From an uncultured Roseburia sp. (GTDB taxonomy: Bacteria; Bacillota; Clostridia; Lachnospirales; Lachnospiraceae), in assembly GCA_946002055.1 (NCBI GenBank), contig CAMFYL010000001.1:62001-126000 (forward strand): a stretch of DNA of 64,000 bases, written 5' to 3'. Position numbers and translations under genes: made by a program. Positions 9,427-18,299 of the stretch are shown here, one piece after another. Position 1 is the stretch's first letter; each line of letters begins with the position of its first letter. The notes under the pieces are model-generated. The model ran no database searches and was not told where the DNA came from. It saw nothing but the letters and a program-made list of their open reading frames with translations.

Positions 9427-10275
9427 ATGAAACATTTCTTTATCGTTGCAAGAGATGAGAATTCGGAAATCATACATTGGGTGGAGGACATTATGGATTA
9501 CATTGGCCTGCATGGGGGCAAATGCTCTTATGGGGTAAATCCGGATGATTCCTTAGAGGAAGATTTGATTGTTCCCCCGGAGACGGAATGTATTCTCACT
9601 GTAGGTGGAGATGGCACTTTGATTCGCGCCGCTCAAAATATTTTTGGTAAGAATATTCCTATGATTGGTATCAATCGGGGCCATCTGGGGTATCTTTGCG
9701 ACTTGGATGAGGCGTCTGTTTATGAGGGGATTGATATGCTTATGGCAGATGATTTCTCCATTGAAGAGCGTATGATGCTTACCGGTCATTTGGTGGACAG
9801 TGAGGGTAATGTAGGTAAAGACATACAGGCACTCAATGACATTGTGCTTTGCTCTAGTGCCGGACTACAGGTAATTCATGTCACTGTTTATGTTAACGGT
9901 CAGTATTTATATGCTTACAATTGCGATGGTGTGATTTTTTCCACCCCGACAGGTTCCACAGCATACAACCTGTCGGCAAATGGTCCAATTGTGAATCCGA
10001 AAACAAATCTGATTTTACTTACGCCAATCAATCCACACACCTTAAATGCCAGAAGTATTGTGCTGGATGCCTATGATGAACTGGTGCTGGAGATTGCAGC
10101 CAGAAGAGAGGATACGGTAGAAGAGGCGGAAGTCAGCTTTGACGGCAATCACAAGAGACTACTTCATGCAGGAGAGAAGCTGGTGGTACATCGGGCAAAA
10201 GAAACAACCAAGATGATTCACTTAAAGGATACCAGTTTCTATGACCGCATTCGTAACAAGATGCAGGCAGACTAA
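9427..10275 (+). CDS. nadK: NAD kinase
   Basis: Phosphorylates NAD+ to NADP+, the only route to NADP in most bacteria. The diagnostic GGDGTLIRAAQ motif and the conserved CDGVIFSTPTGSTAYNLSA block (quoted within 20 residues) are present, together with GINRGHLGYL. The 282-residue length fits. The start ATG follows the tlyA stop by one base (TAATATGAAA), so translation depends on coupling. Its place between tlyA and argR, rather than elsewhere on the chromosome as in Bacillus, is typical of Clostridia. Confidence 0.95.
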   Translation: MKHFFIVARDENSEIIHWVEDIMDYIGLHGGKCSYGVNPDDSLEEDLIVPPETECILTVGGDGTLIRAAQNIFGKNIPMIGINRGHLGYLCDLDEASVYEGIDMLMADDFSIEERMMLTGHLVDSEGNVGKDIQALNDIVLCSSAGLQVIHVTVYVNGQYLYAYNCDGVIFSTPTGSTAYNLSANGPIVNPKTNLILLTPINPHTLNARSIVLDAYDELVLEIAARREDTVEEAEVSFDGNHKRLLHAGEKLVVHRAKETTKMIHLKDTSFYDRIRNKMQAD

Positions 10276-10294
10276 TCTTAGAAAGGGGAAACGT

Positions 10295-10759
10295 ATGAAG
10301 GCAAAACGCCAGGCTAAGATTTTAGATTTAATTGTAAAAAAAGAAATCGGAACCCAGGAAGAACTAACCACTGAGTTAGAGCGCGCCGGTTTTATTGCCA
10401 CGCAGGCTACCGTTTCTAGAGATATCCGTGAGATGAAACTTACAAAGGTTGCTATGAGTGATGGTAAGCTTCGCTATGTGGCTTATCGCAAGACAGACGA
10501 TGATATGTGTGAGAAATACATCCGTATCTTTCGAGACGGATTTGTTTCTATGGATAACGCTCAGAATATTTTAGTGATTCGTACCGTATCAGGTATGGCT
10601 ATGGCTGTGGCAGCAGCCCTGGATCATATGGAGCTTCCGGAAATTGTGGGAAGCATTGCGGGAGACGACACCATTATGTGTGCGGTTCGCAGTATTGATG
10701 ATACCATAGTCATCATGAATAAGCTTCGCAGGATTGTGGAGGATACAAACGTAGATTGA
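10295..10759 (+). CDS. argR: Arginine repressor ArgR
   Basis: Arginine-responsive regulator that represses arginine synthesis and often activates catabolism. The start is placed at 10295 (MKAKRQAKILDLI) because GAAAGGGGAAACGT precedes it; the track's start 54 bases earlier lies inside nadK. The 154-residue product has the winged-helix DNA-binding domain (QEELTTELERAGFIATQATVSRDI; shown in part: TQATVSRDIREMKLTKV) and the C-terminal arginine-binding oligomerisation domain with GSIAGDDTIMCAV, where the GDD aspartates contact arginine. A likely local target is argH in this window, but I could not confirm an ARG box. It lies immediately before recN, as in Bacillus (ahrC-recN). Confidence 0.95.
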   Translation: MKAKRQAKILDLIVKKEIGTQEELTTELERAGFIATQATVSRDIREMKLTKVAMSDGKLRYVAYRKTDDDMCEKYIRIFRDGFVSMDNAQNILVIRTVSGMAMAVAAALDHMELPEIVGSIAGDDTIMCAVRSIDDTIVIMNKLRRIVEDTNVD

Positions 10760-10781
10760 GAAGAGAGCGAAAGGAGAAACT

Positions 10782-12458
10782 ATGCTGGAAAACTTACATG
10801 TAAAAAACCTGGCGCTCATTGAAGAAGAGGATATTACATTTCTTGATGGATTACATATTCTATCAGGAGAAACAGGAGCAGGAAAGTCCATTATCCTTGG
10901 TGCTCTTAATATGGCGCTTGGGGCAAAGGTGGACAAAGAAATGCTACGAGACGGCAATCAGGAGGCTTTAGTAGAGGTGGTTTTTCGAATCACCAGAGAC
11001 AGCCAGAAAAAGGCGCTGGAGGACTTGGATGTATCGCTTTACGATGAACAGGTGATTCTCACAAGAAAAATTACTGAGAGCCGAAGCGTAGCAAAAATTA
11101 ACGGAGAGACGGTTCCGGCCCAGAAGATGAAGGAAGTGGGAGACATCTTTCTTGACATTCATGGGCAGCATGAACATCAGTCGCTCTCTAATAAGCGCAA
11201 GCACTTGGAATTGTTGGATGAATATGCAAAGGGAGAGGTGCAGTCCCTGAAGGAAGATGTAAAAAAAGCATATTTCATTTACATCGAAAAGCAGCGTGAG
11301 TGGGAGAGTGCAAAGCTTGATAACACAGATAGAGATCGTGAAATCTCTTTCCTAGAGCATGAGATTGCAGAGATTACAGGCGCAAATTTGCAGCCGGCTG
11401 AGGATGAAGCTTTGGAGCAACAGTATCGTCTTCTCAGCAATAACAAGCGAATTATGGAGTCTCTTGGGAATGCTTATCGAGAGACTGGTGGTGGCGGTGC
11501 CACAGATGAAATCGGGCGTGCAATCCGAGAGTTACATCAGGTGGCAGAATATGATGAGCAGATAGGAAATCTCTTGTCTCAGCTCAATGACGTGGATGGA
11601 CTGTTAAGCGATTTTAATCGGGAACTGTCTCAGTATATGTCGGATGCTGAGTTTGATGGGGAAAGTTTTTCTGCCATCGAAATGCGATTGAATGAAATCA
11701 ATCGCTTGAAGGACAAGTATGGCAGTTCTGTGGAAGAGATTATGAATACCTTAGAGGTAAAACAGCAGCGTCTGGAGCAGCTAAAAGGCTTTGAAGAATA
11801 CTTGGCAAACCTGGAAAGGGAATGTGAACAGGCAAAGGAACGTTTGGATAAGGCTTGTGTGCAGTTGTCCTTTATTCGTCAAAAGAATGCTCAGGATTTG
11901 ACCGTCCGAGTGCAAGAGGCTTTGCAGGATTTGAATTTCTTGGATGTTGTCTTCGAGATGACATTTCGTCGCATGGATGATTACACCCAGAATGGATTTG
12001 ACGATGCAGAGTTTATGATTTGTCTGAATCCCGGGGAACCAATGCGTCCGCTGAAAGACGTAGCTTCCGGCGGTGAAATGTCCAGAATTATGTTGGCGCT
12101 GAAAACGGTATTAGCAGAGAACGATGCCATTGACACATTAATTTTTGATGAGATTGATGCGGGAATCAGCGGTAGAACGGCTCAGGCAGTATCTGAAAAA
12201 CTAAGTGTTGTGGCTAAGAACCATCAAGTGATTTGCATTACACATTTACCACAGATTGCAGCTATGGCAGATCAGCATTACCTAATCCAGAAGGAGGTTA
12301 TCTCCGGCAATACCATTTCATCTATTCAGGCCCTGTCCTATCACGACAGTGTGAAGGAGTTGGCCAGAATGCTTGGAGGCAGTACCATTACACAGGCAGT
12401 GATTGATAATGCCAAGGAGATGAAAGATATGGCAAATAGCTTCAAAAACCATGAGTAA
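10782..12458 (+). CDS. recN: DNA repair protein RecN
   Basis: SMC-like ATPase recruited early to double-strand breaks. The 558 residues begin with ENLHVKNLALIEE and a Walker A box SGETGAGKSIILGAL, have a central coiled coil of roughly residues 150-370, and end with the ABC signature ASGGEMSRIMLALK, Walker B TLIFDEIDAGISG and the D/H-loop region ICITHLPQIAAMAD. This is the full RecN layout. GAAAGGAGAAACT gives a strong ribosome site. It follows argR by 22 bases. The stop overlaps the -35 region of the sigma-G-like spoIVB promoter. Confidence 0.97.
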   Translation: MLENLHVKNLALIEEEDITFLDGLHILSGETGAGKSIILGALNMALGAKVDKEMLRDGNQEALVEVVFRITRDSQKKALEDLDVSLYDEQVILTRKITESRSVAKINGETVPAQKMKEVGDIFLDIHGQHEHQSLSNKRKHLELLDEYAKGEVQSLKEDVKKAYFIYIEKQREWESAKLDNTDRDREISFLEHEIAEITGANLQPAEDEALEQQYRLLSNNKRIMESLGNAYRETGGGGATDEIGRAIRELHQVAEYDEQIGNLLSQLNDVDGLLSDFNRELSQYMSDAEFDGESFSAIEMRLNEINRLKDKYGSSVEEIMNTLEVKQQRLEQLKGFEEYLANLERECEQAKERLDKACVQLSFIRQKNAQDLTVRVQEALQDLNFLDVVFEMTFRRMDDYTQNGFDDAEFMICLNPGEPMRPLKDVASGGEMSRIMLALKTVLAENDAIDTLIFDEIDAGISGRTAQAVSEKLSVVAKNHQVICITHLPQIAAMADQHYLIQKEVISGNTISSIQALSYHDSVKELARMLGGSTITQAVIDNAKEMKDMANSFKNHE

Positions 12459-12482
12459 AATGGAATTGTATTTTACATACTA
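12452..12482 (+). promoter_or_regulatory. Sigma-G-like promoter of spoIVB
   Basis: TGAGTA (12452-12457), 18 bp, then CATACTA (12476-12482). This is close to the forespore consensus GHATR-N17/18-CATNHTA. In Bacillus spoIVB is forespore-expressed. The -10 touches the terminator stem that starts at 12483. Confidence 0.6.
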
Positions 12483-12511
12483 AAGGAAGGACAAAGGGCC
12501 TTCCTTTTTTT
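12483..12511 (+). terminator. Terminator of the nusB-recN cluster
   Basis: AAGGAAGG pairs with CCTTCCTT and is followed by a long T-run. The start point of the sigma-G-like promoter would fall at about 12489, removing most of the left arm from the spoIVB transcript. Confidence 0.8.
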
Positions 12512-12543
12512 ATTGGAACGGCGACCTGTGGTGATATGAGGTT

Positions 12544-13761
12544 ATGAAAATGAAATGGTATCAGAGTCATAGAAAAGGTGTAGCAATAGCGTATGGCATT
12601 ACTTATGTGATTGCCTGTTATATGATGCTGCTTTCGTATATTCCGAGAGAAATCAATGTGGAACAAAGCGGAAAGGAGATTTCCCTGGCTGCTCCTGTTA
12701 CGGTGGAGCCTGTGTATGACAGGTATGTGCTTGACGTTGGACAGAAGAAGGGGGCTGTAGGGTCTACCCAGAGATTGCAGTGCAAGCTTTTTGGGGTGAT
12801 ACCTGTGGGAAGCATTGAGGCTACTGTGACAGAGGAACAGATGCTTGATGCCATAGGCAGTCCGGTGGGAATCTATATGAAAATGCAAAATGTGTATGTT
12901 GCCGGCACCAAGGAACTAAGAGATGCCAAAGGAGATCGTGTCAATCCCGGAGCGTATATTGTGAAAGAAGGGGATTACATTGTAAAAGTCAATGGACAAA
13001 CCTTAGAGACAAAAGAACAGCTGCAGTGTCTGGTAAAGGAGAGTGGAGGGGAGTCTATGGTGCTAACTCTGCTTCGGAAGAATGAATATATGGATGTTCG
13101 CATTACACCTGCAATGACCGAGGCAGGAGAATACAAACTTGGTCTTTGGGTGAAGGACGATACTGCAGGTGTGGGGACCATTACTTATATCGATGACGAC
13201 GGCAGGTATGGGGCACTGGGACATGGTATTAGCAACACGGGAACAGAGAGTCTTCTAATGATGGATCGGGGGTACTTGTATCACGCCAGTATTACAAGAA
13301 TTACCCCAAGTAGTGTTGGTGCCCCCGGAGAGATTACAGGCTTGATTTCCTATGGTAAGAATTCCCAGTACGGAAGCGTGGCCACAAATAGCAATGTTGG
13401 TATTTTTGGAAATATCACAGCAACAGGGGATGCATCCTTGAAGCGACAAAGCTATATGGTAGGTCGTAAACAGGATATGAAAAGAGACGTAGCTACTATG
13501 CTATTTGGAATGGAGGGGCAGGTGAAAGCCTATCAGATTTTTATAGATCAGATTGACTACAGTGCAAAGGAGAAAAACAAATCCTTTGTTTTCCATATTA
13601 CGGAACCCGGGCTCATAGAGCAGACAGGGGGAATCGTACAGGGCATGAGTGGTTCTCCTATTATTCAGGACGGGAAAATTGTTGGGGCAATCACCCATGT
13701 GTTTATCAATGACCCTACAAAAGGCTATGGAATTTTTATTGAGGATATGCTAGAGCATTGA
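12544..13761 (+). CDS. spoIVB: SpoIVB serine peptidase
   Basis: Peptidase of family S55, secreted by the forespore into the intermembrane space, where it triggers pro-sigma-K processing. One N-terminal membrane segment is seen near residues 12-30 (GVAIAYGITYVIACYMMLL). A PDZ-like region follows (VKEGDYIVKVNGQTLETKEQL), then the S55 domain with the likely catalytic His in GRYGALGHGISNTG and the nucleophile in GIVQGMSGSPIIQDGKIVGA. The end, THVFINDPTKGYGIFIEDML, is the standard SpoIVB C-terminus. Length (405 aa) is normal. The start at 12544 has GAGGTT upstream. recN-spoIVB-spo0A is a conserved trio. Confidence 0.96.
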   Translation: MKMKWYQSHRKGVAIAYGITYVIACYMMLLSYIPREINVEQSGKEISLAAPVTVEPVYDRYVLDVGQKKGAVGSTQRLQCKLFGVIPVGSIEATVTEEQMLDAIGSPVGIYMKMQNVYVAGTKELRDAKGDRVNPGAYIVKEGDYIVKVNGQTLETKEQLQCLVKESGGESMVLTLLRKNEYMDVRITPAMTEAGEYKLGLWVKDDTAGVGTITYIDDDGRYGALGHGISNTGTESLLMMDRGYLYHASITRITPSSVGAPGEITGLISYGKNSQYGSVATNSNVGIFGNITATGDASLKRQSYMVGRKQDMKRDVATMLFGMEGQVKAYQIFIDQIDYSAKEKNKSFVFHITEPGLIEQTGGIVQGMSGSPIIQDGKIVGAITHVFINDPTKGYGIFIEDMLEH

Positions 13762-13766
13762 CTTCT

Positions 13767-13773
13767 TTCGACA
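13767..13773 (-). promoter_or_regulatory. 0A box upstream of spo0A
   Basis: TTCGACA, the exact complement of the Spo0A recognition heptamer TGTCGAA, in the 97-base gap between spoIVB and spo0A. It suggests autoregulation. No convincing sigma-H promoter was found next to it; TTGACT at 13758 and TATAAA at 13791 are too far apart for a sigma-A promoter. Confidence 0.55.
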
Positions 13774-13858
13774 GAATGCTTACTGCGCTTTATAAATAAT
13801 GTGTGAGGAGCACGAAAAATGTGTCTTCATAGAATGTTTTATAAGGTGGGAGAATGGT

Positions 13859-14653
13859 ATGGAAAAAGTAAGTGTTGTTATCGCAGATGATGACGAATTG
13901 ATGGCAGAAATGCTAGGTGCCATTGTACAGTCAGATGAAGAGCTATCCGTTGTGGGAGTTGCAAAAGATGGGGAGGAAGCCTTTCAGATGATAAAGGAAA
14001 AAGAACCGGATGTGATGCTGCTTGATGTGGTGATGCCAAAGCTGGATGGCCTTGGGGTTTTGGAGAATGTGAATCGTGATACATCTATTCGCAAGGTCCC
14101 CAATTTCATCATGATCAGTGCTGTGGGAAGACAGGAAGTGACAGAGGACGCGTTTGCCCTTGGAGCCGACTACTTTATTATGAAACCCTTTGACAGCAAT
14201 GCTATTATACAAAGAATAAAGAGAACCAGAAAGCCACAGGGACCAAAGAGTGTGATTTCTTATAAGAATCCAAATATGATAAGCAAGGACAAAAGTGATG
14301 TTGCGCTGGAAGCAGATGTGACAAATATTATTCATGAGATTGGGGTTCCGGCACATATCAAAGGGTATCAGTACTTAAGGGATGCCATTGTAATGTCAGT
14401 CAATGATATGGAAATGTTAAATTCCATTACAAAGGTGTTATATCCAACCATAGCAAAAAAGTACGACACCACAACCAGTCGCGTGGAACGAGCCATTCGT
14501 CATGCTATCGAAGTGGCTTGGAGCAGGGGGAAAATGGATACCATTGATGCATTGTTTGGATACACCATCAATCATGGAAAAGGAAAGCCCACAAACTCGG
14601 AGTTTATTGCACTTATTACAGATAAGATTCGACTGGATTATAAGATGAGATAG
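13859..14653 (+). CDS. spo0A: Sporulation master regulator Spo0A
   Basis: Response regulator that commits the cell to sporulation when phosphorylated. The start at 13859 ([14 protein letters not shown]) gives 264 residues, matching the usual 260-270; the track's upstream start adds an unrelated 20 residues. The receiver domain has the acidic pocket IADDD, the phosphoacceptor Asp56 in [11 protein letters not shown] and the conserved Lys in FIMKPFD. The C-terminal Spo0A DNA-binding domain is complete ([31 protein letters not shown]). AAGGTGGGAG lies upstream. As in other Clostridia no phosphorelay genes are next to it. A perfect bidirectional terminator follows. Confidence 0.98.
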   Translation: MEKVSVVIADDDELMAEMLGAIVQSDEELSVVGVAKDGEEAFQMIKEKEPDVMLLDVVMPKLDGLGVLENVNRDTSIRKVPNFIMISAVGRQEVTEDAFALGADYFIMKPFDSNAIIQRIKRTRKPQGPKSVISYKNPNMISKDKSDVALEADVTNIIHEIGVPAHIKGYQYLRDAIVMSVNDMEMLNSITKVLYPTIAKKYDTTTSRVERAIRHAIEVAWSRGKMDTIDALFGYTINHGKGKPTNSEFIALITDKIRLDYKMR

Positions 14654-14656
14654 TAT

Positions 14657-14688
14657 AAAACCCGCCTTCTATGATGAAGGCGGGTTTT
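14657..14688. terminator. Bidirectional terminator between spo0A and the DUF5688 gene
   Basis: AAAACCCGCCTTC pairs perfectly with GAAGGCGGGTTTT over a six-base loop. T-runs occur on both strands, serving both convergent genes. Confidence 0.9.
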
Positions 14689-14690
14689 GT

Positions 14691-15608
14691 CTAGAATACA
14701 AAGGCTTGTTTTTCTGCGTCATACAAATACACATGGTCAGACAATACTTCATCTACAGCCACGTGATAGTGATTCACTTCGCGAACCATTTCATTTAGCA
14801 TCTCTATATCATAGTCGGAGGAGAGAGGAAGTACAATCACCTCGTGGACGCTACTTGGAATCATGTAGAACTGCTCCCCCAGCATAGCTACACACTGGGC
14901 AAGAATGTCCTTGTATAGCATAACACCGGCGCCGAAGAATCGCTGGTTGTTGGTAAGTACATATAGGGGGATTTGATCTGCTATTTCATCAAGGGGAATG
15001 CCCAGGTCTTTGGGACTTTCACATATTTTTGTGAGAAGCTGGGGGAGGTGATGCACGGTAGCAGGCAGCAGTTCAGGCGCATTTTCCATGGCAAGGGCGA
15101 GAAGCTGTTTGGGAGTGGTATCCCAATAAGTAAGATGTTCGTTGCGAATTAAGATGGTGGCATTGGTGTCATTGGGGGCAACCATATTCTCGTCAAAGGT
15201 CATGTAATAGCAGAACACAATGGATAAATCATAGTAAGGAATACTGGGGATTTGTTCCAGTAGTTCCTGATTGGATTGGGTGTGAATCAGTTTGAAAATA
15301 ATGTTGTTTTTCACCCGGGTAAAATCCGTGAAAAACGAGATGTCAATACTGTCCGAAAGCCGATGCTGTTCATAGCATGCAACAAGTTTATCACAAATCT
15401 GTGAAATAGGTTCGCCGCCTACATAGTCGTCATAAAAATGAGATAAGTAAATAGTAGGGGAAATGTTTACGGCAGGGTCCGATATGACCAGTCCGTCCAA
15501 GGATAGGTTGTTGTTTTTTAAGATGCGCTTTACGTGAAAGGTGGTATCCTCAGAAAAGCGCAAAGTTAGATGAGCGATAAGCTCCTGAATAAAGTTTTCG
15601 TATGTCAT
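14691..15608 (-). CDS. DUF5688 family protein
   Basis: Function unknown. The sequence matches my recollection of the DUF5688 family, common in Lachnospiraceae: an N-terminal FIQELIAHL helix, KNNNLSLDGLVI-like text (LKNNNLSLDGLVISD), then VNISPTIYLSHFYDDYVGGE, a family hallmark. The start is set at 15608 (MTYENFIQEL) because GGAGG lies 7 bases before it; the track's longer form runs through the tRNA gene and cannot be right. The 305-residue protein has no signal peptide or membrane segment. Members often occur in several copies per genome and may act in the cytoplasm. It converges on spo0A and probably shares the transcript direction of the upstream tRNA gene. Confidence 0.8.
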   Translation of the reverse strand: MTYENFIQELIAHLTLRFSEDTTFHVKRILKNNNLSLDGLVISDPAVNISPTIYLSHFYDDYVGGEPISQICDKLVACYEQHRLSDSIDISFFTDFTRVKNNIIFKLIHTQSNQELLEQIPSIPYYDLSIVFCYYMTFDENMVAPNDTNATILIRNEHLTYWDTTPKQLLALAMENAPELLPATVHHLPQLLTKICESPKDLGIPLDEIADQIPLYVLTNNQRFFGAGVMLYKDILAQCVAMLGEQFYMIPSSVHEVIVLPLSSDYDIEMLNEMVREVNHYHVAVDEVLSDHVYLYDAEKQAFVF

Positions 15609-15642
15609 AAATCCTCCGATTCTGACATTGGCAAACGAAAAA

Positions 15643-15715
15643 AGCTCCGAACGTGACTCGAACACGCGACCCCTTCATTACGAGTGAAGTGCTCTACCAA
15701 CTGAGCTATCGAAGC
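15643..15715 (-). tRNA. tRNA-Thr (anticodon CGT)
   Basis: Reading the minus strand gives a full cloverleaf: acceptor GCTTCGA/TCGGAGC, D arm AGCTCAGTTGGTAGAGC, anticodon stem CTTCA/TGAAG with loop CTCGTAA (anticodon CGT, decoding ACG), and T arm with GTTCGAGTC. CCA is not encoded. The gene lies 34 bases upstream of the DUF5688 start. Confidence 0.95.
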
Positions 15716-15746
15716 GAATGTCTGATGTAAGAACCAGACAAATTGT

Positions 15747-15776
15747 ATTGTACACTAATGGGTAGAGTAATGTAAA
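15747..15776 (-). promoter_or_regulatory. Promoter of tRNA-Thr
   Basis: Minus-strand TTTACA (15771-15776), 18 bp, TACAAT (15747-15752), about 32 bases before the tRNA. Confidence 0.6.
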
Positions 15777-15799
15777 TAGATAAATCAAAAAAATACGGA

Positions 15800-15828
15800 T
15801 TGACGATAAATGTCAACAATCGTATGAT
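15800..15828 (+). promoter_or_regulatory. feoAB promoter with overlapping inverted repeat
   Basis: TTGACG (15800-15805), 17 bp, TATGAT (15823-15828). The -35 is part of the inverted repeat TTGAC-N7-GTCAA (15800-15816), a candidate operator for an iron-responsive repressor. Confidence 0.65.
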
Positions 15829-15867
15829 GTTTTTGGACATTACGAACATGAGAGTTGAGGATGACAT

Positions 15868-18234
15868 ATGAGAACCATCAAAGATTTACAGATTGGAGAA
15901 TCAGCAGTAATTACCACCGTTGGGGGAGAGGGGGCCTTGCGCCAACACTTCCTTGATATGGGGCTGATTCCGGGAGCAAAAGTGAAACTTGTAAAATATG
16001 CACCCATGGGTGATCCTATGGAGCTGCGTATCCACGGATATGAACTGACCCTTCGAGTGGCGGATGCCGCATCCATTTGTGTGGAAGAGAGAAAGCAGGC
16101 TACGGTGGAGATAGTTGTGGACAACCAGACAGAAAGGAAAGCACTGCGCAAGAGAATTCCCCATCCCGGCTTAGGAGAGGGGGGCAATTATCACGACAAG
16201 AAGCATGAGCATCCTCTTCCGGAGGGAGAGGTGATTACCTTTGCTTTGGTGGGAAATCAGAACTGCGGTAAGACAACCCTATTTAACCGCTTGACGGGAT
16301 CCAATCAACATGTGGGAAATTTTCCCGGTGTTACAGTTGATCGCAAGGATGGTATTATCAAGGGATATGACAACACTTTGATTACAGATTTGCCCGGTAT
16401 CTATTCCATGTCTCCCTACAGCAACGAGGAGCTGGTGACCAGAGCATTTATCCTAAATGAGAAACCAAAGGGTATTATTAATATTGTAGATGCATCTAAC
16501 ATTCAAAGGAACCTGTATCTGACTATGCAGCTTATGGAGCTGGATATTCCTATGGTGGTTGCTCTGAACATGATGGATGAGGTTCGGGAAAATGGGGGCT
16601 CTGTCCGAATCAATGAGATGGAAGAGCTTTTGGGAGTACCGGTAGTTCCCATTTCCGCCGCCAAGAATGAAGGGATTGATGAGCTGATTGAACACGCTAT
16701 GCACGTGGCAAAGTATCAGGAAAAGCCTGTGAGAAAGGATTTTTGTGATCCGGAGGATGGAGGCAGTGCTCTACATCGCTGTATGCACGGTATTATGCAT
16801 CTCATTGAAGATCACACAAGGGATGCAGATATTCCCATTCGCTTTGCAGCAGCCAAGGTGATTGAGGGAGACGAGCAAATTATAGAACAACTACAGCTGG
16901 ACGACAACGAGAAGGAGATGCTGGGCCATATTATTCTGCAGATGGAAAAGGAGCGAGGCTTGGATTCTGCCGCCGCCATTGCAGATATGCGGTTTCACTA
17001 TATTCAGCAGGTGAGTGATGCCACTGTCGTAGAACCGAAGGAGAGCAAAGAGCATATGCGGAGTCGTCGCATTGATAGTATTCTTACCGGACGCTATACT
17101 GCCATACCATCTTTTATTGTGATTATGGCACTGGTGTTCTGGCTTACCTTTGGGGTGATAGGCGCATGGCTACAGGGTCTGATGGAAGGCCTGATTTCCT
17201 ATCTTACAGATGTCACAGATGTTTTACTCACAGCGGCTAATGTAAATCAAACCCTACATTCTTTGGTGATTGATGGCATCTTTAGCGGCGTGGGCAGTGT
17301 GCTTAGCTTTCTTCCGATTATTGTGACGTTGTTTTTCTTCCTATCCATCTTGGAAGATACGGGATATATGGCCCGTGTGGCCTTTGTGATGGACAAGCTT
17401 CTGCGAAAAATTGGTCTTTCCGGAAGAAGTATCGTACCCATGCTGATTGGATTTGGCTGTACGGTGCCCGGTGTTATGGCAAGCAGAACGCTATCCTCAG
17501 AGAGAGATCGCAAGATGACGATCTTGCTGACACCATCTATGAGTTGCTCTGCCAAGTTACCGGTCTATGCATTTTTTAGTGCAGCCTTTTTCCCGGACCA
17601 TGGAGCACTGGTGATGGTGCTTTTATACTTCGGCGGAATTGCTATGGGAATCCTTGCCGCCCTTGTAATGAAGGGAAGTATTTTCAAAGGAGAACCGGTT
17701 CCCTTTGTTATGGAGCTGCCAAATTATCGCTTGCCGGGCTTTGGCAATGTACTGCAACTGCTTTGGGAAAAGGCAAAGGATTTTTTACAAAAGGCATTTA
17801 CCGTTATCTTTTTGGCAACCATTGTGATTTGGTTCTTGCAGACATTTGATCATCACTTTAACATGGTGTCAGATTCCTCCCAGAGTATGCTTGCCTTTAT
17901 TGCGGGAGGCATCGCACCACTGTTTCGTCCCCTGGGATTTGGAGACTGGCGCATTGTTACGTCCTTGCTTACCGGCTTTATGGCCAAGGAGAGTGTGGTG
18001 GCTACTTTGTCGGTGCTGATACCTTCCACGGAGATGTTAAAGAAGGTGCTGAGTGTTCCTGCAGCAGCAGCTTTGCTGGTGTTTTGCCTGTTGTACACTC
18101 CTTGTGTTGCGGCTGTTACAGCGGTAAAGAGAGAATTAGGAGCCAAGTGGGCAGCGGTGGTGGTTATCTACCAGTGCTTTATTGCATGGGTGATGGCCTT
18201 TTTGGTGAAAATCATTGTTTCTCTATTTTGTTAA
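15868..18234 (+). CDS. feoB: Fused FeoA-FeoB ferrous iron transporter
   Basis: Imports Fe(II) across the cytoplasmic membrane, powered or gated by a G-protein domain. Residues 1-75 form a FeoA SH3-like domain (LRQHFLDMGLIPGAKV, then GYELTLRVADA), normally a separate 75-residue protein. A His- and Glu-bearing linker leads to the FeoB G domain with G1 GNQNCGKTT at about residue 128, G2/G3 FPGVTVD and DLPGIYSMSPYS, and G4 ALNMMDE. The C-terminal half, from about residue 405, carries two Gate regions and roughly eight membrane segments, including GFGCTVPGVMASRTL and TPSMSCSAKLPVYAFF. The 788 residues equal FeoA plus FeoB. Fusion occurs in some Clostridia. The upstream inverted repeat suggests iron regulation, which is inferred. 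Confidence 0.96.
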   Translation: MRTIKDLQIGESAVITTVGGEGALRQHFLDMGLIPGAKVKLVKYAPMGDPMELRIHGYELTLRVADAASICVEERKQATVEIVVDNQTERKALRKRIPHPGLGEGGNYHDKKHEHPLPEGEVITFALVGNQNCGKTTLFNRLTGSNQHVGNFPGVTVDRKDGIIKGYDNTLITDLPGIYSMSPYSNEELVTRAFILNEKPKGIINIVDASNIQRNLYLTMQLMELDIPMVVALNMMDEVRENGGSVRINEMEELLGVPVVPISAAKNEGIDELIEHAMHVAKYQEKPVRKDFCDPEDGGSALHRCMHGIMHLIEDHTRDADIPIRFAAAKVIEGDEQIIEQLQLDDNEKEMLGHIILQMEKERGLDSAAAIADMRFHYIQQVSDATVVEPKESKEHMRSRRIDSILTGRYTAIPSFIVIMALVFWLTFGVIGAWLQGLMEGLISYLTDVTDVLLTAANVNQTLHSLVIDGIFSGVGSVLSFLPIIVTLFFFLSILEDTGYMARVAFVMDKLLRKIGLSGRSIVPMLIGFGCTVPGVMASRTLSSERDRKMTILLTPSMSCSAKLPVYAFFSAAFFPDHGALVMVLLYFGGIAMGILAALVMKGSIFKGEPVPFVMELPNYRLPGFGNVLQLLWEKAKDFLQKAFTVIFLATIVIWFLQTFDHHFNMVSDSSQSMLAFIAGGIAPLFRPLGFGDWRIVTSLLTGFMAKESVVATLSVLIPSTEMLKKVLSVPAAAALLVFCLLYTPCVAAVTAVKRELGAKWAAVVVIYQCFIAWVMAFLVKIIVSLFC

Positions 18235-18240
18235 AGGCTG

Positions 18241-18269
18241 TTGTGAAATGAGCGGGATATTGCTATAAT
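18241..18269 (+). promoter_or_regulatory. Promoter of the small membrane protein/queH unit
   Basis: TTGTGA (18241-18246), 17 bp, perfect TATAAT (18264-18269), starting right after the feoAB stop. Confidence 0.7.
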
Positions 18270-18299
18270 GGGCTAAGTTAGTATTGAGAGGAAGGTAGA

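Noticed and set aside
13758-13796. Sigma-A promoter TTGACT/TATAAA upstream of spo0A
   Set aside because: Spacing is 27 bp, too long for a functional pair.
14691-15665. 324-residue minus-strand ORF including MFESRSELFSF
   Set aside because: Its first 19 codons run into the tRNA-Thr gene. The start at 15608 has a GGAGG site, so the shorter form is annotated.
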